From the IMG/VR virus record IMGVR_UViG_3300022918_000011, positions 18,689 to 82,688 of that record: a stretch of DNA of 64,000 nucleotides; one strand, 5' to 3'. Below the pieces are notes generated by a model that did not search any database, was not told the DNA's origin, and worked only from the letters and a program-made list of their open reading frames with translations. A program made the translations under genes and the position numbers. This document shows, piece by piece, positions 23,976 through 33,347 of this stretch (position 1 is the stretch's first letter; each line of letters begins with the position of its first letter). This DNA comes from a virus.

Positions 23976-26900
23976 ATGCATTACCACATCCTCGACTTCA
24001 AAGCGGTCGCCAAGCACTCGTACTACGGTGCCAGCGACCCTGAAGCAATCCATTGTGAAGTGAAGGACCGCCGCTTTGCCCATTGGCAGGTCGGCGCCGC
24101 TGGGCTGCTCAGCCGTTACTTCCAGGCCGTACTGGATGCCGGGGATAGCCCTCGACAGCTGCTGGTTGCCCACGACATGGGCCAAGAGTTCCGCCAAGGC
24201 ATCTTCCCAGACTACAAGGGGCAGAAGTCCAAGAAGACCGAGAACAAAAGCCCGGTCGAGATGGAACAGATCGAGGGCCTGTACAACTGGTCGAAGCAGT
24301 TCTTCACCGCCGTCGGCGCCACGCAGATCGGCGTCAAGGGCGTCGAAGCGGATGACGTGATTGCCTGGGTTGCCCAGAAAGTTACGGCAGCGGGCGGTAC
24401 GCTAACCATCTACACCGTCGACTTCGACTTGGCAGCGTTGGCCTCAGACGCTGTCAGCATTGTCACCCCCAAGGGCGTATTCCACGGCGACGACGGTGTC
24501 TTCGATCTGGAAAGCGACAACGACCTGAACGGGTTCCCGTACCACCTGGCCAGCTTCTGCAAATCCATCCTCGGTGATGCCTCCGACAACTACGGCGGCG
24601 TGAAGGGGATGGGCAAGGTTGCCCTGCGCAACATGCAGAAGGCTTTCGGCGATGACGGCCTGCTGGAACTGCAGAAGGTCGTGGACACCGGCAACACCGA
24701 CATCCTCAACGAGGTGATCGCTGACACTGGCAGCAAGGAACTGAAGAAGCTGCTGGAAAACTTCACCGACTGGAAGCTGGGCTGGCGCCTGGCACAGCTG
24801 CGGCCTGAGTTGTGCTGGAAACCCCGCAAGAACAAGCTGGTCAAGCCCATCGTCTACAAGCGCGTGCCGAACCCAGGCAAGCTGCTTGAGCTGCTGACCG
24901 AGATCGACCACCAAGACCGCTGGGACGACACGTTCGCTGAACTGATGCCCAACCCGTTCGCTGTTGATGCAGCGAACTGGGGCGAGATGCGTGAAGCAAT
25001 CCTCAGCGAGCTCACCGCCGGTGACCTGATGGCCTTCGACTATGAGTCCTCTGACAAAGAGCCAATCCGGGAATTCCGGATGGCTTCTGGTGCCGGTGAG
25101 GACTTTGTCGATACGCTCAGCCAGGAGCTGGCTGGTGCATCGTTCCAGTTCGGCAAGCATCTGGAGAACGTCATCTACATCCCGCTGGATCACCGCGACG
25201 CGATGAACCTGAACCGGGAAGTGGTGCTGGAGATCCTGAAGCACGCCAAGGCCAAGGGCATCCGCCGGGTGGCACACAACGCCTTCTTCGAGGGTGTGGT
25301 GACCTACACCAACCTCGGCGAGTGGCTGACCGACGTGGAAGATACCCGGATCATGCAGCGGTTCTTTGACGAGAACAGCAGCGCTGGTCTGAAGTCCATG
25401 TCAGCTGACTATCTGGGCTTCGATCAGGTCTCGTTCAAGGAGACGTTGGCGAAGGGCTCCATCCGGGAGGGTGGCGCCACGATGATGTGCGAGCTGACCC
25501 TGGACGAGGTGTTCACCTACGGTACCGACGACAGCTTGGTAACCGGCCATCTGGCTGACCTGATGCAGCTGCAACTGATCCTTGATGGGCAGTGGCTGTT
25601 CTATCAGGAATACGCGGTGAAGCCGACTGAGGTCCTGCAGCGTGCCTACGTTGAAGGCGTGAAGATGAACTGGGCTCTGCAGAAACGTCTGCACCAGCGA
25701 GATCTGAAGGCCATTGAGGAAGGCATGATCGAACTGCGGGCCATCCTGAAGAAGAACGTCACCGGCAACCAGACGGCAGGCGCTGCCTCGCTCATCGCTG
25801 CCGAGAAGGACTACGTCTACAAGTCAGCGCTGAAAAAGTACGACGACAAGGAAATGGCGTCAACCAAGCTCCACGAATGGAAGCGCGCGGTCGAAGCAGC
25901 TTGCCAGTACACACCGTACCGCGAAGAACTGGTCATGCCGGCCTTCGCTTTCACGGCCAAGCAGGTATCGGCGGCTGCCAAGGCCGTTGGGCTGCCAGAG
26001 CTGGAGAAGTTGAACTACAAAGCCTGGGCTGACTACATGGTGCAGGTCGGCGCCGAGGGTTTCGAGGAAGACTGGGGGCTCACAGAGCCGCAGCTGGAAC
26101 TCGTCAAGACGGTGGCCAAGGCCATGGAGTTGGGCTGCATCAGCATCTCCAACATGCGCAAGCTGGTGGAAGCTGAGCAGGAACAAGGGCAGGAGGCTGC
26201 CGACGGCGGCCCTACCGAGAAGGCTCAACGGCTTGAAGCTGCTGAAGCCTACTGGGATGTGCTGGGCGAGGCTATCCAACGCATGGCGGGTGTCGAGGCT
26301 CGGACAGTTGCCTTCGGTGACCCACTGAACGTTGGCAGCCCGGTGCAGATGCAGCGTCTGCTGTACTGCAAGATCGGGGTGCCGGTGCGGTTGTTCGGGA
26401 AGATCAGCAAAGGGCGTCTGCAACTGGGCATCCGGGTCGCTGGTCCATCCACGGATGAGAAAGCAGTCGAGACGGCACTGGCCAACGACATCACAGCGGA
26501 TGGCTGGGAGCGCGAAGCTCTGGCCGTGCTGCTCAAGGTCAAGTCAGCGACGACCCGATGCAGCCTGTACCACGACAAGTGGCCACTGTGGCTGCACCGC
26601 GATGGCAAGGTCCACCCTTACGTCACCGATTACGGTACCGACACCGGCCGGCCAACAGCCAGCTCGATGAACGTGCTGCAGGTGTCGAAGAAGGACAAGA
26701 TCATGCGGTCCTGCTTCATCCCGCCGAGTCAGGACTACGTTTGTGTGGCCATCGACTTCAACGGCCAAGAGATCCGGTTGATGGCGAACCTTGCCAACGA
26801 CCCGGTGCTGCTGTCGGTGTACGAGCCAGGCAACGAGAAGGATCTGCACAGCATGACCGGTGCGGGTATCGCGAAGCTCTCCTACGATCAGTTCACACTG

Positions 26901-27662
26901 ATCCGGGAAGATGTGAAGCACCCCGACAACAAGAAGATCAAAAACATCCGGGACAAGAAGGCCAAGCCTTTGAACTTCGGTATGGCCTACGGCGCTGGTC
27001 CAGGCACGCTGGCTCGCAACATGGTTGCCCCGGTCGAGGAAGCGAAGCAGCTCCTCGAAGACACCATGAACCTCTACTACCGGATTCGTCCGTGGCAGGA
27101 AGAGAGTGCTGCGTTCATGGACAAGCATGGCTACACGCTGACGGCCTACGGCAACAAGCGTCACGCCAGCAACGACCTGTTCTCCACTGACAAGGGCAAG
27201 GTGTCCCGTCAGCATCGTCAGGGTACCAACTTCGAGATCCAGGGCTCGGCAGCTGACATGCTGCGGATCGCACTGACCAACGTGTCGAAGTCCGGGATGA
27301 TGGATCGGCTGCGGTTTGTTTTCTTCGCACCGATCTATGACGAAGTGGTTTCGTGGGTCCACAAGGACGACGTCTACGACTACTGCCTGGAGATGGGCGC
27401 AATCCTTGAAGCCACCACACCTCCTGGCCACATTGTTCGGCAGGTGCCGGAGTATTCAATCGGTTGCGACTGGGGTAACGTACATGAACTGGGCCGCGAC
27501 ATCAGCCCAGAGAACGTGGCCAAGTACGTCAAGCTCTCGCTGGAAGACAGCAAGCCAATCTGGGCAGAGGATGTGCTTGAGCCTTTCGATCCTATCCTGA
27601 AACGTGTTCTGGTCGAGTTGGCCGAGGACGAGGAGGCTGAAGTTGAAGTCATGCCTTACTGA
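23976..27662 (+). CDS. DNA polymerase I with 5' nuclease and 3'-5' exonuclease domains
   Basis: A 1228-residue replicative polymerase. The N-terminal 5' nuclease shows HDMGQEFRQGIFPDYKGQ, GVEADDVIAWVA, TVDFDLAAL and the H3TH segment LGDASDNYGGVKGMG (to about residue 300). The 3'-5' exonuclease has exo I FDYESSD, exo II HNAFFEGVV (Glu where Asp is usual) and exo III YGTDDSLV. The polymerase has motif A IDFNGQEIRL, motif B RDKKAKPLNFGMAYG and motif C IYDEVVSWV (Tyr in place of the usual His; catalytic Asp kept). It is about 300 residues longer than E. coli Pol I; roughly 200 extra lie between exonuclease and palm, near 585-785, with a Glu/Gln-rich stretch. Its stop overlaps the next start by one base. 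Confidence 0.92.
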   Translation: MHYHILDFKAVAKHSYYGASDPEAIHCEVKDRRFAHWQVGAAGLLSRYFQAVLDAGDSPRQLLVAHDMGQEFRQGIFPDYKGQKSKKTENKSPVEMEQIEGLYNWSKQFFTAVGATQIGVKGVEADDVIAWVAQKVTAAGGTLTIYTVDFDLAALASDAVSIVTPKGVFHGDDGVFDLESDNDLNGFPYHLASFCKSILGDASDNYGGVKGMGKVALRNMQKAFGDDGLLELQKVVDTGNTDILNEVIADTGSKELKKLLENFTDWKLGWRLAQLRPELCWKPRKNKLVKPIVYKRVPNPGKLLELLTEIDHQDRWDDTFAELMPNPFAVDAANWGEMREAILSELTAGDLMAFDYESSDKEPIREFRMASGAGEDFVDTLSQELAGASFQFGKHLENVIYIPLDHRDAMNLNREVVLEILKHAKAKGIRRVAHNAFFEGVVTYTNLGEWLTDVEDTRIMQRFFDENSSAGLKSMSADYLGFDQVSFKETLAKGSIREGGATMMCELTLDEVFTYGTDDSLVTGHLADLMQLQLILDGQWLFYQEYAVKPTEVLQRAYVEGVKMNWALQKRLHQRDLKAIEEGMIELRAILKKNVTGNQTAGAASLIAAEKDYVYKSALKKYDDKEMASTKLHEWKRAVEAACQYTPYREELVMPAFAFTAKQVSAAAKAVGLPELEKLNYKAWADYMVQVGAEGFEEDWGLTEPQLELVKTVAKAMELGCISISNMRKLVEAEQEQGQEAADGGPTEKAQRLEAAEAYWDVLGEAIQRMAGVEARTVAFGDPLNVGSPVQMQRLLYCKIGVPVRLFGKISKGRLQLGIRVAGPSTDEKAVETALANDITADGWEREALAVLLKVKSATTRCSLYHDKWPLWLHRDGKVHPYVTDYGTDTGRPTASSMNVLQVSKKDKIMRSCFIPPSQDYVCVAIDFNGQEIRLMANLANDPVLLSVYEPGNEKDLHSMTGAGIAKLSYDQFTLIREDVKHPDNKKIKNIRDKKAKPLNFGMAYGAGPGTLARNMVAPVEEAKQLLEDTMNLYYRIRPWQEESAAFMDKHGYTLTAYGNKRHASNDLFSTDKGKVSRQHRQGTNFEIQGSAADMLRIALTNVSKSGMMDRLRFVFFAPIYDEVVSWVHKDDVYDYCLEMGAILEATTPPGHIVRQVPEYSIGCDWGNVHELGRDISPENVAKYVKLSLEDSKPIWAEDVLEPFDPILKRVLVELAEDEEAEVEVMPY

Positions 27663-28030
27663 TGTTTGATTGGATGGGCGTCAAGTTCCCGATCAGCGAG
27701 AAGGACAGGAAGCAGATGATGGAAGACGGTGGGCCGGCAGACGCCGACCTGCCAAGCTTTCCTCCTCCTTACCAGAATCGTGGTGAGGAGGAGATCTCAA
27801 CGCTGACCAAGGAACTGAACGTCACAGCTGCCAGTCTGGAGAAGGCGCTGGAAATGGTCCGGGAACTGGAGACTCATCTGGTCCGGATCAGAACCCAGCG
27901 CAACCTGTACAAACGCGGCGTCGAGCAGCTGCATATGGACTGGCCAGCGATCTACAAGCGGTACTTCACCGAACAAGGCGAGCAAGACCAACTCAATGGG
28001 GTGCCAACCAAGGCGCCCCGCAGGAAATAA
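27662..28030 (+). CDS. hypothetical coiled-coil protein
   Basis: A 122-residue protein coupled to the polymerase gene by a one-base stop/start overlap. Residues about 40-95 form a predicted coiled coil (EEEISTLTKELNVTAASLEK, then KALEMVRELETHLVRIR). It may be a polymerase accessory, by position only. Confidence 0.6.
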   Translation: MFDWMGVKFPISEKDRKQMMEDGGPADADLPSFPPPYQNRGEEEISTLTKELNVTAASLEKALEMVRELETHLVRIRTQRNLYKRGVEQLHMDWPAIYKRYFTEQGEQDQLNGVPTKAPRRK

Positions 28031-28041
28031 GGAAGCAGTCG

Positions 28042-28800
28042 ATGTTTAACGCTAAGAGCATTACGGTATTCGCCCACGACTACGAGACAACTGGGGTTCA
28101 AACCCAGACCCTCGGTGTTGTGCAGGCAGCGCTGTGTTTTGCAACGGTACATCAGGACGGCACGTATGTGATCGTCGAGAAGGACGTGCAGAACTTGAAC
28201 CCGGGCATGCCGATCGAGCCTGGTGCGATGGCCATCCACGGCCTGTCAGACTTCGACGTCGCGGACTGCCCACCTTGGCAGCCGTACCTTGAAGAACAGA
28301 TGGCCACGGTCAACGAGTTCGGCGCCGACGCTGTCCTGTCGTTCAACGGCAACCGCTTCGACAACAAGATCGCCATGCGTTGCGGCTGGGTGCCAACCCC
28401 GTCCATCGACCTGTTCAAGTTTGCTTCGATCCAGAAGAAAAACAAACTCTGGGAGAAGGCGAACCTCGGTTACAGCCACGAGATGGTCACCGGCCGCAAG
28501 CTGGAGAAGGCTCACAACGCCTTCGCTGACATCGTCGGCACCCTCGATATGCTGGAAGGCATGATCAAGCTGTCCGGCGTTGCCAACCTTGATGAGTTCA
28601 TGGCCCTGATCCAGGGTGATGACGGCACCCCTGAGATGAAGATCAACTGGGGGAAACATGCCGGCAAGAAGCTCAAGCACCTGCCCATCTCTTACCTAGA
28701 ATGGCTGCTGAGCCCAGGCTGTGAGATCTCTCACAGCGTTGAGTTCCAGGGGGCGATTACCGCAGCGCTGGGTATGCCAGTCGCACCCGGTGCCCGATGA
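28042..28800 (+). CDS. DnaQ-like exonuclease with C-terminal DUF3820-like domain
   Basis: A 252-residue protein. HDYETTGVQTQTLGVVQAAL carries the D-x-E site of a DEDD exonuclease, FNGNRFDNKIAM the second site, and HNAFADIVGTLDML the His-Asp pair of the DEDDh type. The C-terminal MKINWGKHAGKKLKHLPISYLEWLL is the short conserved motif of DUF3820. This fusion is seen in phages and bacteria. It probably proofreads or trims DNA. ATGA overlap with the kinase gene. Confidence 0.82.
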   Translation: MFNAKSITVFAHDYETTGVQTQTLGVVQAALCFATVHQDGTYVIVEKDVQNLNPGMPIEPGAMAIHGLSDFDVADCPPWQPYLEEQMATVNEFGADAVLSFNGNRFDNKIAMRCGWVPTPSIDLFKFASIQKKNKLWEKANLGYSHEMVTGRKLEKAHNAFADIVGTLDMLEGMIKLSGVANLDEFMALIQGDDGTPEMKINWGKHAGKKLKHLPISYLEWLLSPGCEISHSVEFQGAITAALGMPVAPGAR

Positions 28801-29399
28801 TCCTGCTGGGCATTGCGGGTCTGGCCCGCAGCGGTAAGGACACGGCCGCAAACCATTTGGCTGAAGTCCTGCGCCTTGAGCGTTACGCCTTCGCCGAGCC
28901 ACTGAAGACCATGCTCAAGTCGGTGTTCGGCGATCACTTCCATGTCGGCGACCGCAGCGGTATCTGCCCAGAGGCTGGGATCAGCTATCGACTGCTGATG
29001 CAGACGCTGGGTACCGAGTGGGGCCGCGAGCAGGTCAACCCACAGCTGTGGGTGAATCTGGTGGATCGTCACTGGAACGAGGTGCAATATCAAGCCAAGT
29101 TCGCTGACACTTACCGCCGTGCGTTCGAGACAGACCCACCGAATGGCATGATCCTCAGCGACGTGCGCTTCGACTCCGAAGCCAAGTGGATCAAGGACAA
29201 CGGTGGGTTCATCATCCACATTTCCCGCCCCGAAACCGAACGATCCGGCGCACCGCGAGAAGGTTCGCATGCCAGCGAGGACGGTATCACCCTGTCCTAC
29301 GCTGACGTCTGCTTGATCAACGATGGAGACATCGAGGATCTGAAGATCCAGCTGACGGCAGCGTACTCGATCATGCGGAACCGCAAACATGGCAGCTGA
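28797..29399 (+). CDS. deoxynucleoside monophosphate kinase
   Basis: A 200-residue kinase with P-loop GLARSGKDT (8-16), followed by ERYAFAEPLKTML and an LLMQTLGTEWGREQVNPQLW segment typical of phage dNMP kinases of the T4 gp1 type. It phosphorylates dNMPs to dNDPs, working after ThyX and supplying precursors to the polymerase. Coupled by ATGA to the exonuclease gene and overlapping the resolvase gene by 11 bases. Confidence 0.85.
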   Translation: MILLGIAGLARSGKDTAANHLAEVLRLERYAFAEPLKTMLKSVFGDHFHVGDRSGICPEAGISYRLLMQTLGTEWGREQVNPQLWVNLVDRHWNEVQYQAKFADTYRRAFETDPPNGMILSDVRFDSEAKWIKDNGGFIIHISRPETERSGAPREGSHASEDGITLSYADVCLINDGDIEDLKIQLTAAYSIMRNRKHGS

Positions 29400-29913
29400 C
29401 ATCGGCAAGGTATTTGAGAAGGAAATCCGAAAGGTCTTCGTCATCCTCAAAGACCAACGCCATGTTGCCTGGCACCGGCTGCTGGATACCGGTGCCGCTG
29501 GCAACACCGTCGGCGAGCAGCCCAGCGATTTCCTGCTGGGCCTGCCACCAGGCTGCACCAACCTGCTCGACAACCAGCGGCTCATGCTGCTGGAGGTCAA
29601 GGCCAGCGAGAAGCACCACACACTTGGCAAGGCGATGATGACGCCGAGTCAGCGTGGTGCAATCGCCCGGTACCGGCAGATGCTCAACATCCCCTACGTC
29701 ATCCTGTTCTGGGACACGCAGGACGGGGTGATCCAGATGTGGGATGGCGCTGCCATCCTCGGCGAGAAGAACATCAACAAGCGAGACATGCTCGCACAGT
29801 GGTCCGATTGCGGTGTCATATCAAAACTGCGTCACGAAGTTGTGGCTAAGTATCTGATTGAATACTTCCAAATCCCTGCAGGTGCAGCTACATTGGCTGC
29901 CGCTCTGCGATAA
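29389..29913 (+). CDS. PDDEXK-type nuclease, probable Holliday junction resolvase
   Basis: A 174-residue protein. GKVFEKEIRKV is the N-terminal Glu helix, QPSDFLLG supplies the active-site Asp, and MLLEVKASEKHH the E-x-K pair. This order matches RecU-like resolvases and related phage nucleases. It would cut branched DNA before packaging. The start lies within the end of the kinase gene. Confidence 0.7.
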   Translation: MAADIGKVFEKEIRKVFVILKDQRHVAWHRLLDTGAAGNTVGEQPSDFLLGLPPGCTNLLDNQRLMLLEVKASEKHHTLGKAMMTPSQRGAIARYRQMLNIPYVILFWDTQDGVIQMWDGAAILGEKNINKRDMLAQWSDCGVISKLRHEVVAKYLIEYFQIPAGAATLAAALR

Positions 29914-29928
29914 ATCGAGATGTAGTAT

Positions 29929-31089
29929 ATGAAAATTCTCTTTTCCACCACGCTCTACAAGAACCACTCCGGCAAAGTCGGCTACTGGGCTGTCGAAGCC
30001 CTGGCTGAAGACCGCGAGCCGTCAGCTGACAATCCCGCACCGGCAACCGCTGCCCTGCGTATGTCCTACGCCAAGACACTCGGCGGTAAAGAAGCCATGT
30101 CGATGGACCCGGTCAAAGGCAAGAACATCGGCCGAGCCAACCAGACGTCGCCGAGCGAGCAGGCGATTGCCGAGGCCAAGGCCCGTGCAGCCAAGCAGAT
30201 CCTCAAGGGCTACGTCGAAACCATCGAGGACGCAGCGGTGAAGTCGACCAACGCCCTCGGCAAGAAGAAGCCGATGCTCGCTGTCGACATCGACAAGATC
30301 AAGCCTGAAGTTCTGGAAGCTGCTATCGAGGCTGGTCGAGCATTCGTGCAGCCCAAACTTGATGGCCACCGCTGCATGAACGACCAAGGCATCTACAGCC
30401 GGGGTGGCAAGGACCACAACGTGGCCCACGTCACCGAAGCGCTTCACGCCACTGGCCTGATCGATCTGCCGCTCGACGGTGAGCTGTATGTTCACGGCCT
30501 GACCTTGCAGAAGATCGGCAGCCTGATCACCAAGCACCAGGAAGACTCGCTGAAGCTGGTCTACTGCGTGTACGACCTCGTGACTGAAGACCCGTTCCTG
30601 GAGCGTTACAAAGCGCTGTCCAACGCGGTGCTGAACAACCCACACCCTGCCATTCAGCTGGTACCGCTGGTCAAGGTGACCAGCATGAAGCAGGCGCTTG
30701 AGCAGACAGCGCACTGGGTAGCGTTGGGCTACGAAGGCGGCATCTTCCGCATCAGCGAGGCTGGCTACGAGGACGATGCACGGTCCAAACAGCTGGGCAA
30801 ACTGAAAGACTTCACGGATCTAGAAGTGACCGTTACTGGCTACAGCCTGGGCACCCCGAAGATGCACAACGGTGAACAGCTGGAGCAGCCGATCCTTGAA
30901 TACAAGACTGACGACGGCAAGGTCGGCAAGGTCACCGTGATGGGTGACATGCACGAGAAGCACGCCGAGTACCTGGAACTGGCAGCGGGCAAGAACATCG
31001 GCCGCCGCCTGACCATCGAGCACTTCGGCCTCACCAACAAGGGCGTCCCGAACATCGCGACCGCCAAGTGCTGGCACAACCCGCTATGA
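29929..31089 (+). CDS. ATP-dependent DNA ligase
   Basis: A 386-residue ligase. The adenylation motif KLDGHR has the nucleotidyl-accepting Lys143; other nucleotidyltransferase motifs are LDGELYV (III), YEGGIFR (IV) and KLKDF (V), followed by an OB-fold region (DLEVTVTGYSLGTPK). The first about 120 residues are an added N-terminal domain. It should seal nicks in replication and recombination. ATGA overlap with a small membrane gene. Confidence 0.9.
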   Translation: MKILFSTTLYKNHSGKVGYWAVEALAEDREPSADNPAPATAALRMSYAKTLGGKEAMSMDPVKGKNIGRANQTSPSEQAIAEAKARAAKQILKGYVETIEDAAVKSTNALGKKKPMLAVDIDKIKPEVLEAAIEAGRAFVQPKLDGHRCMNDQGIYSRGGKDHNVAHVTEALHATGLIDLPLDGELYVHGLTLQKIGSLITKHQEDSLKLVYCVYDLVTEDPFLERYKALSNAVLNNPHPAIQLVPLVKVTSMKQALEQTAHWVALGYEGGIFRISEAGYEDDARSKQLGKLKDFTDLEVTVTGYSLGTPKMHNGEQLEQPILEYKTDDGKVGKVTVMGDMHEKHAEYLELAAGKNIGRRLTIEHFGLTNKGVPNIATAKCWHNPL

Positions 31090-31283
31090 GCTATCTCAAC
31101 TGGCTGAAGATGCTGCCAAAGGGCAGCAGCGCGCTGGCATACCTCAAGGTGCTGGCCCGACTGCTGATAATCGATCTGGTCAAGACTGTAGACCGGGTGT
31201 GGGCAGCGATGGGCTGGGGCTTCGGCCTGGCCTTCGGTGCCACCCTGTTCTGGTCCCTGCTGAACCACCTCTCTCCTACGTAG
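31086..31283 (+). CDS. small membrane protein
   Basis: A 65-residue protein (MSYLNWLKMLPKGSSALAYL) with hydrophobic helices including WGFGLAFGATLFWSLLNHL. The ATG at 31086 overlaps the ligase stop (ATGA) and is preferred over the in-frame ATG at 31068 inside the ligase gene. No family recognised. Confidence 0.55.
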   Translation: MSYLNWLKMLPKGSSALAYLKVLARLLIIDLVKTVDRVWAAMGWGFGLAFGATLFWSLLNHLSPT

Positions 31284-31297
31284 GCGGCAAAGCCGCC
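31283..31297 (+). repeat. short hairpin GGCGGC-AAA-GCCGCC
   Basis: A 6-bp stem with a 3-base loop at the end of the membrane protein gene and just before the next ribosome site. No T-tract. Probably a processing or weak termination element, if anything. Confidence 0.3.
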
Positions 31298-31308
31298 AAG
31301 GATAACCA

Positions 31309-31425
31309 ATGAAACACGCATCCAAGGCGGCGTGGACCGCGCTGGCAGTGTTCCTACTCGCTGCCAGCGCCTGCCCTATCGTCATCGCCCTGTTCCTGTC
31401 TATCAAGAAGGCTCTCACCGCATGA
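31309..31425 (+). CDS. very small membrane protein (38 aa)
   Basis: A 38-residue protein, MKHASKAAWTALAVFLLAAS and on, with a membrane helix spanning most of its length and a basic C-terminal KKALTA. It has AAGGA 7 bases before its ATG and overlaps the SbcD-like gene by ATGA, both signs of a real gene. Confidence 0.55.
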   Translation: MKHASKAAWTALAVFLLAASACPIVIALFLSIKKALTA

Positions 31426-32495
31426 AAAACCTGACTATCTTCACCGACCCGCACCTCGGGACCAAGCGCGCAGCTCACACCACCCGTGAATCGTCTGCAC
31501 GTCTGCAAGAGCAGCTGTACTTCCAAGCCCAGGCCATCGTCGAGACGGCAACCAACCCGGTCCTGTGCAACGGCGACCTGTTCGACAAAGCTTTCAACCC
31601 GGAATCTGTCCTCGTTCAAGGCTACAACGTGGCGTCCAAGTGCTGGATGACAGTCGCTGGCAACCACGACATGACCAACCGTGAAGGCACGGTGACTTCG
31701 CTGGATGCGCTGAAAGAGATGGGCGTGCCGGTGTGTGCAGCGCCGAACCTGACCGACCCGTACTGGGACAATCACGAGTCTATCTACATCGTCCCGCACC
31801 ATGCCTCACAGGCCGTGTTTGAAACAGCTATGCACGATGCGGCGCGGCATGCGACGGAGACCCGCGATGGGTTGGCGTCCTATATCTTCCTGCACTGTAA
31901 CTACCAGTTCGGGTTTGCCTGCGAAGACAACACGCTGAACCTCAGCCCTGAAATGACTGACATGTTGTGCGAAGCGTTCGACTATGTGTTCATCGGCCAC
32001 GAGCACAACCCGAACACTTACATGGACGGCAAGGTGGTGATCCTCGGCAACACCCACCCGACTTCCTTCAGCGACATCAGCGACAAGTTCATCTACCACC
32101 TGGAGCTGGACACCGCGGTCCTCACCGCCGAATGCGTATGGGCCAAGGGCGACCACTACCTGGAGCTCAAGCTTGGCCAGGCCATTCCGGATCTCTCCGG
32201 CATCCACTTCATCGACGTCAAGGGTGTCGAGGCGGTCAGCGAGGCGTCGGTAGTCAGCCAGTACATTCAGGAAGTGTGGAAGGCCGCCGAATATGTTTCG
32301 GCCGTGTCTGAAACTGAAAAGTATTGCGACCTACTCGCCGTGCGCAACAGCGTGCAGCTCAAGGATGCTCTGGCCGGCATCGACGATGAAGTCTCGGTCA
32401 AGGTCGAGGATCTGCGCAGCCGTATCGCTGCCGACCTGACAGGCAGCGACCTGGAGCCGCTGTATCGGGAGTTGCTTGCGGAGGTGGAAGCATGA
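31422..32495 (+). CDS. SbcD/gp47-like metallophosphoesterase, recombination nuclease subunit
   Basis: A 357-residue enzyme with the metallophosphoesterase motifs FTDPHLG, NGDLFD, AGNHD and GHEHNP in order. With the ATPase at 33348 it should form an Mre11-Rad50-type complex that opens hairpins and processes DNA ends. The ATG at 31422 overlaps the small gene upstream; an earlier in-frame ATG at 31332 would lie inside that gene. ATGA overlap with the next gene. Confidence 0.88.
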   Translation: MKNLTIFTDPHLGTKRAAHTTRESSARLQEQLYFQAQAIVETATNPVLCNGDLFDKAFNPESVLVQGYNVASKCWMTVAGNHDMTNREGTVTSLDALKEMGVPVCAAPNLTDPYWDNHESIYIVPHHASQAVFETAMHDAARHATETRDGLASYIFLHCNYQFGFACEDNTLNLSPEMTDMLCEAFDYVFIGHEHNPNTYMDGKVVILGNTHPTSFSDISDKFIYHLELDTAVLTAECVWAKGDHYLELKLGQAIPDLSGIHFIDVKGVEAVSEASVVSQYIQEVWKAAEYVSAVSETEKYCDLLAVRNSVQLKDALAGIDDEVSVKVEDLRSRIAADLTGSDLEPLYRELLAEVEA

Positions 32496-32821
32496 AACAG
32501 AATATCTCGATCGGTCAGAAAGTCCTGATCACTACCCACAACTGGTTCATCGCGCCCAACGGTAACCAGTACATGGCGGCCTACGGCACGGTGAAAGCAG
32601 TGCTAGATTCTCAACAGACCCTGGGGGTGAAAACCAACGCTCGCTCCACCAACTGGTACGTCGAGGTGGGCAACATGACCATCGCGGGCTGCCAGATCTT
32701 TTACGCGGTGCAGGCCAGCGACTGCAATCTGGGGGACGTGGAGTCCTTTGAAGTGAAGGACGGTCAGGTGCTGAAGTTCAAGGTTCCATCGAAGATCTAC
32801 AACGCTGATGGGGTGTACTGA
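32492..32821 (+). CDS. hypothetical protein between SbcD and SbcC genes
   Basis: A 109-residue beta-rich protein (MKQNISIGQKVLITTHNWFI) coupled by ATGA to the SbcD-like gene. The repeated short strands suggest a small barrel. No family recognised. Confidence 0.6.
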   Translation: MKQNISIGQKVLITTHNWFIAPNGNQYMAAYGTVKAVLDSQQTLGVKTNARSTNWYVEVGNMTIAGCQIFYAVQASDCNLGDVESFEVKDGQVLKFKVPSKIYNADGVY

Positions 32822-33054
32822 TGACCGGCCCAATGACTCTTGAGTCCTGGCAAATGGTAGCCCGCCTGCTAGTGCAGCGACTGGGTGGCGACGTGGTAAT
32901 CAGCCACGAAGAAATACGCCAGCTGGTGGAAGCCGGCAAAGACCAACGCGCCATCATCGTGGTAACCAACGAGCCAGAAGGTCTTCAGTGCAAACTGATC
33001 ACCACCGAGGCGGCCATGAAGATAATCAAGAAGGCAGGAGGGTCGCTACATTGA
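32821..33054 (+). CDS. hypothetical small protein
   Basis: A 77-residue alpha-beta protein (MTGPMTLESWQMVARLLVQR) that overlaps the previous stop by one base (TGATG). The segment DQRAIIVVTNEPEGLQCKLI looks like a strand-turn-strand. No family recognised. Confidence 0.6.
   Translation: MTGPMTLESWQMVARLLVQRLGGDVVISHEEIRQLVEAGKDQRAIIVVTNEPEGLQCKLITTEAAMKIIKKAGGSLH
33036..33041 (+). promoter_or_regulatory. ribosome site that sets a TTG start
   Basis: AGGAGG lies 9 bases before the TTG at 33051, inside the end of the previous gene. It supports the TTG start of the following gene. Confidence 0.6.
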
Positions 33055-33338
33055 GAATAGAACCCTCCCGCGAACGGTTATTCGACATCGTAGATCGCCG
33101 TATCTTCAAGAACCGGTCAGTTGGTCTGTCAACCACGGTCAATCATGGCTCATCGATGGGCAAGAGCGAGGCGATCTTCAACGCCTTCGCTTCCTGCGGC
33201 AAGACAGAAACCAACATGCTCTGGTTGCACGAACGCCTGGCCGAGTGGGACTGGGACCCCAACTGGGTACCGACCACGTCCCGCCTCGCAAACTCCATCC
33301 GCTGGGCCAATCGCTCCCACCTGCGGAACCAAATTTAA
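33051..33338 (+). CDS. hypothetical protein (TTG start)
   Basis: A 95-residue basic protein starting at TTG within a TTGA overlap, supported by the AGGAGG at 33036. The sequence (RIEPSRERLFDIVDRRIFKN, then WLHERLAEWDWDPNWVPTTS) shows no recognised domain. Placed directly before the SbcC-like gene. Confidence 0.6.
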   Translation: MRIEPSRERLFDIVDRRIFKNRSVGLSTTVNHGSSMGKSEAIFNAFASCGKTETNMLWLHERLAEWDWDPNWVPTTSRLANSIRWANRSHLRNQI

Positions 33339-33347
33339 GGAATCACC

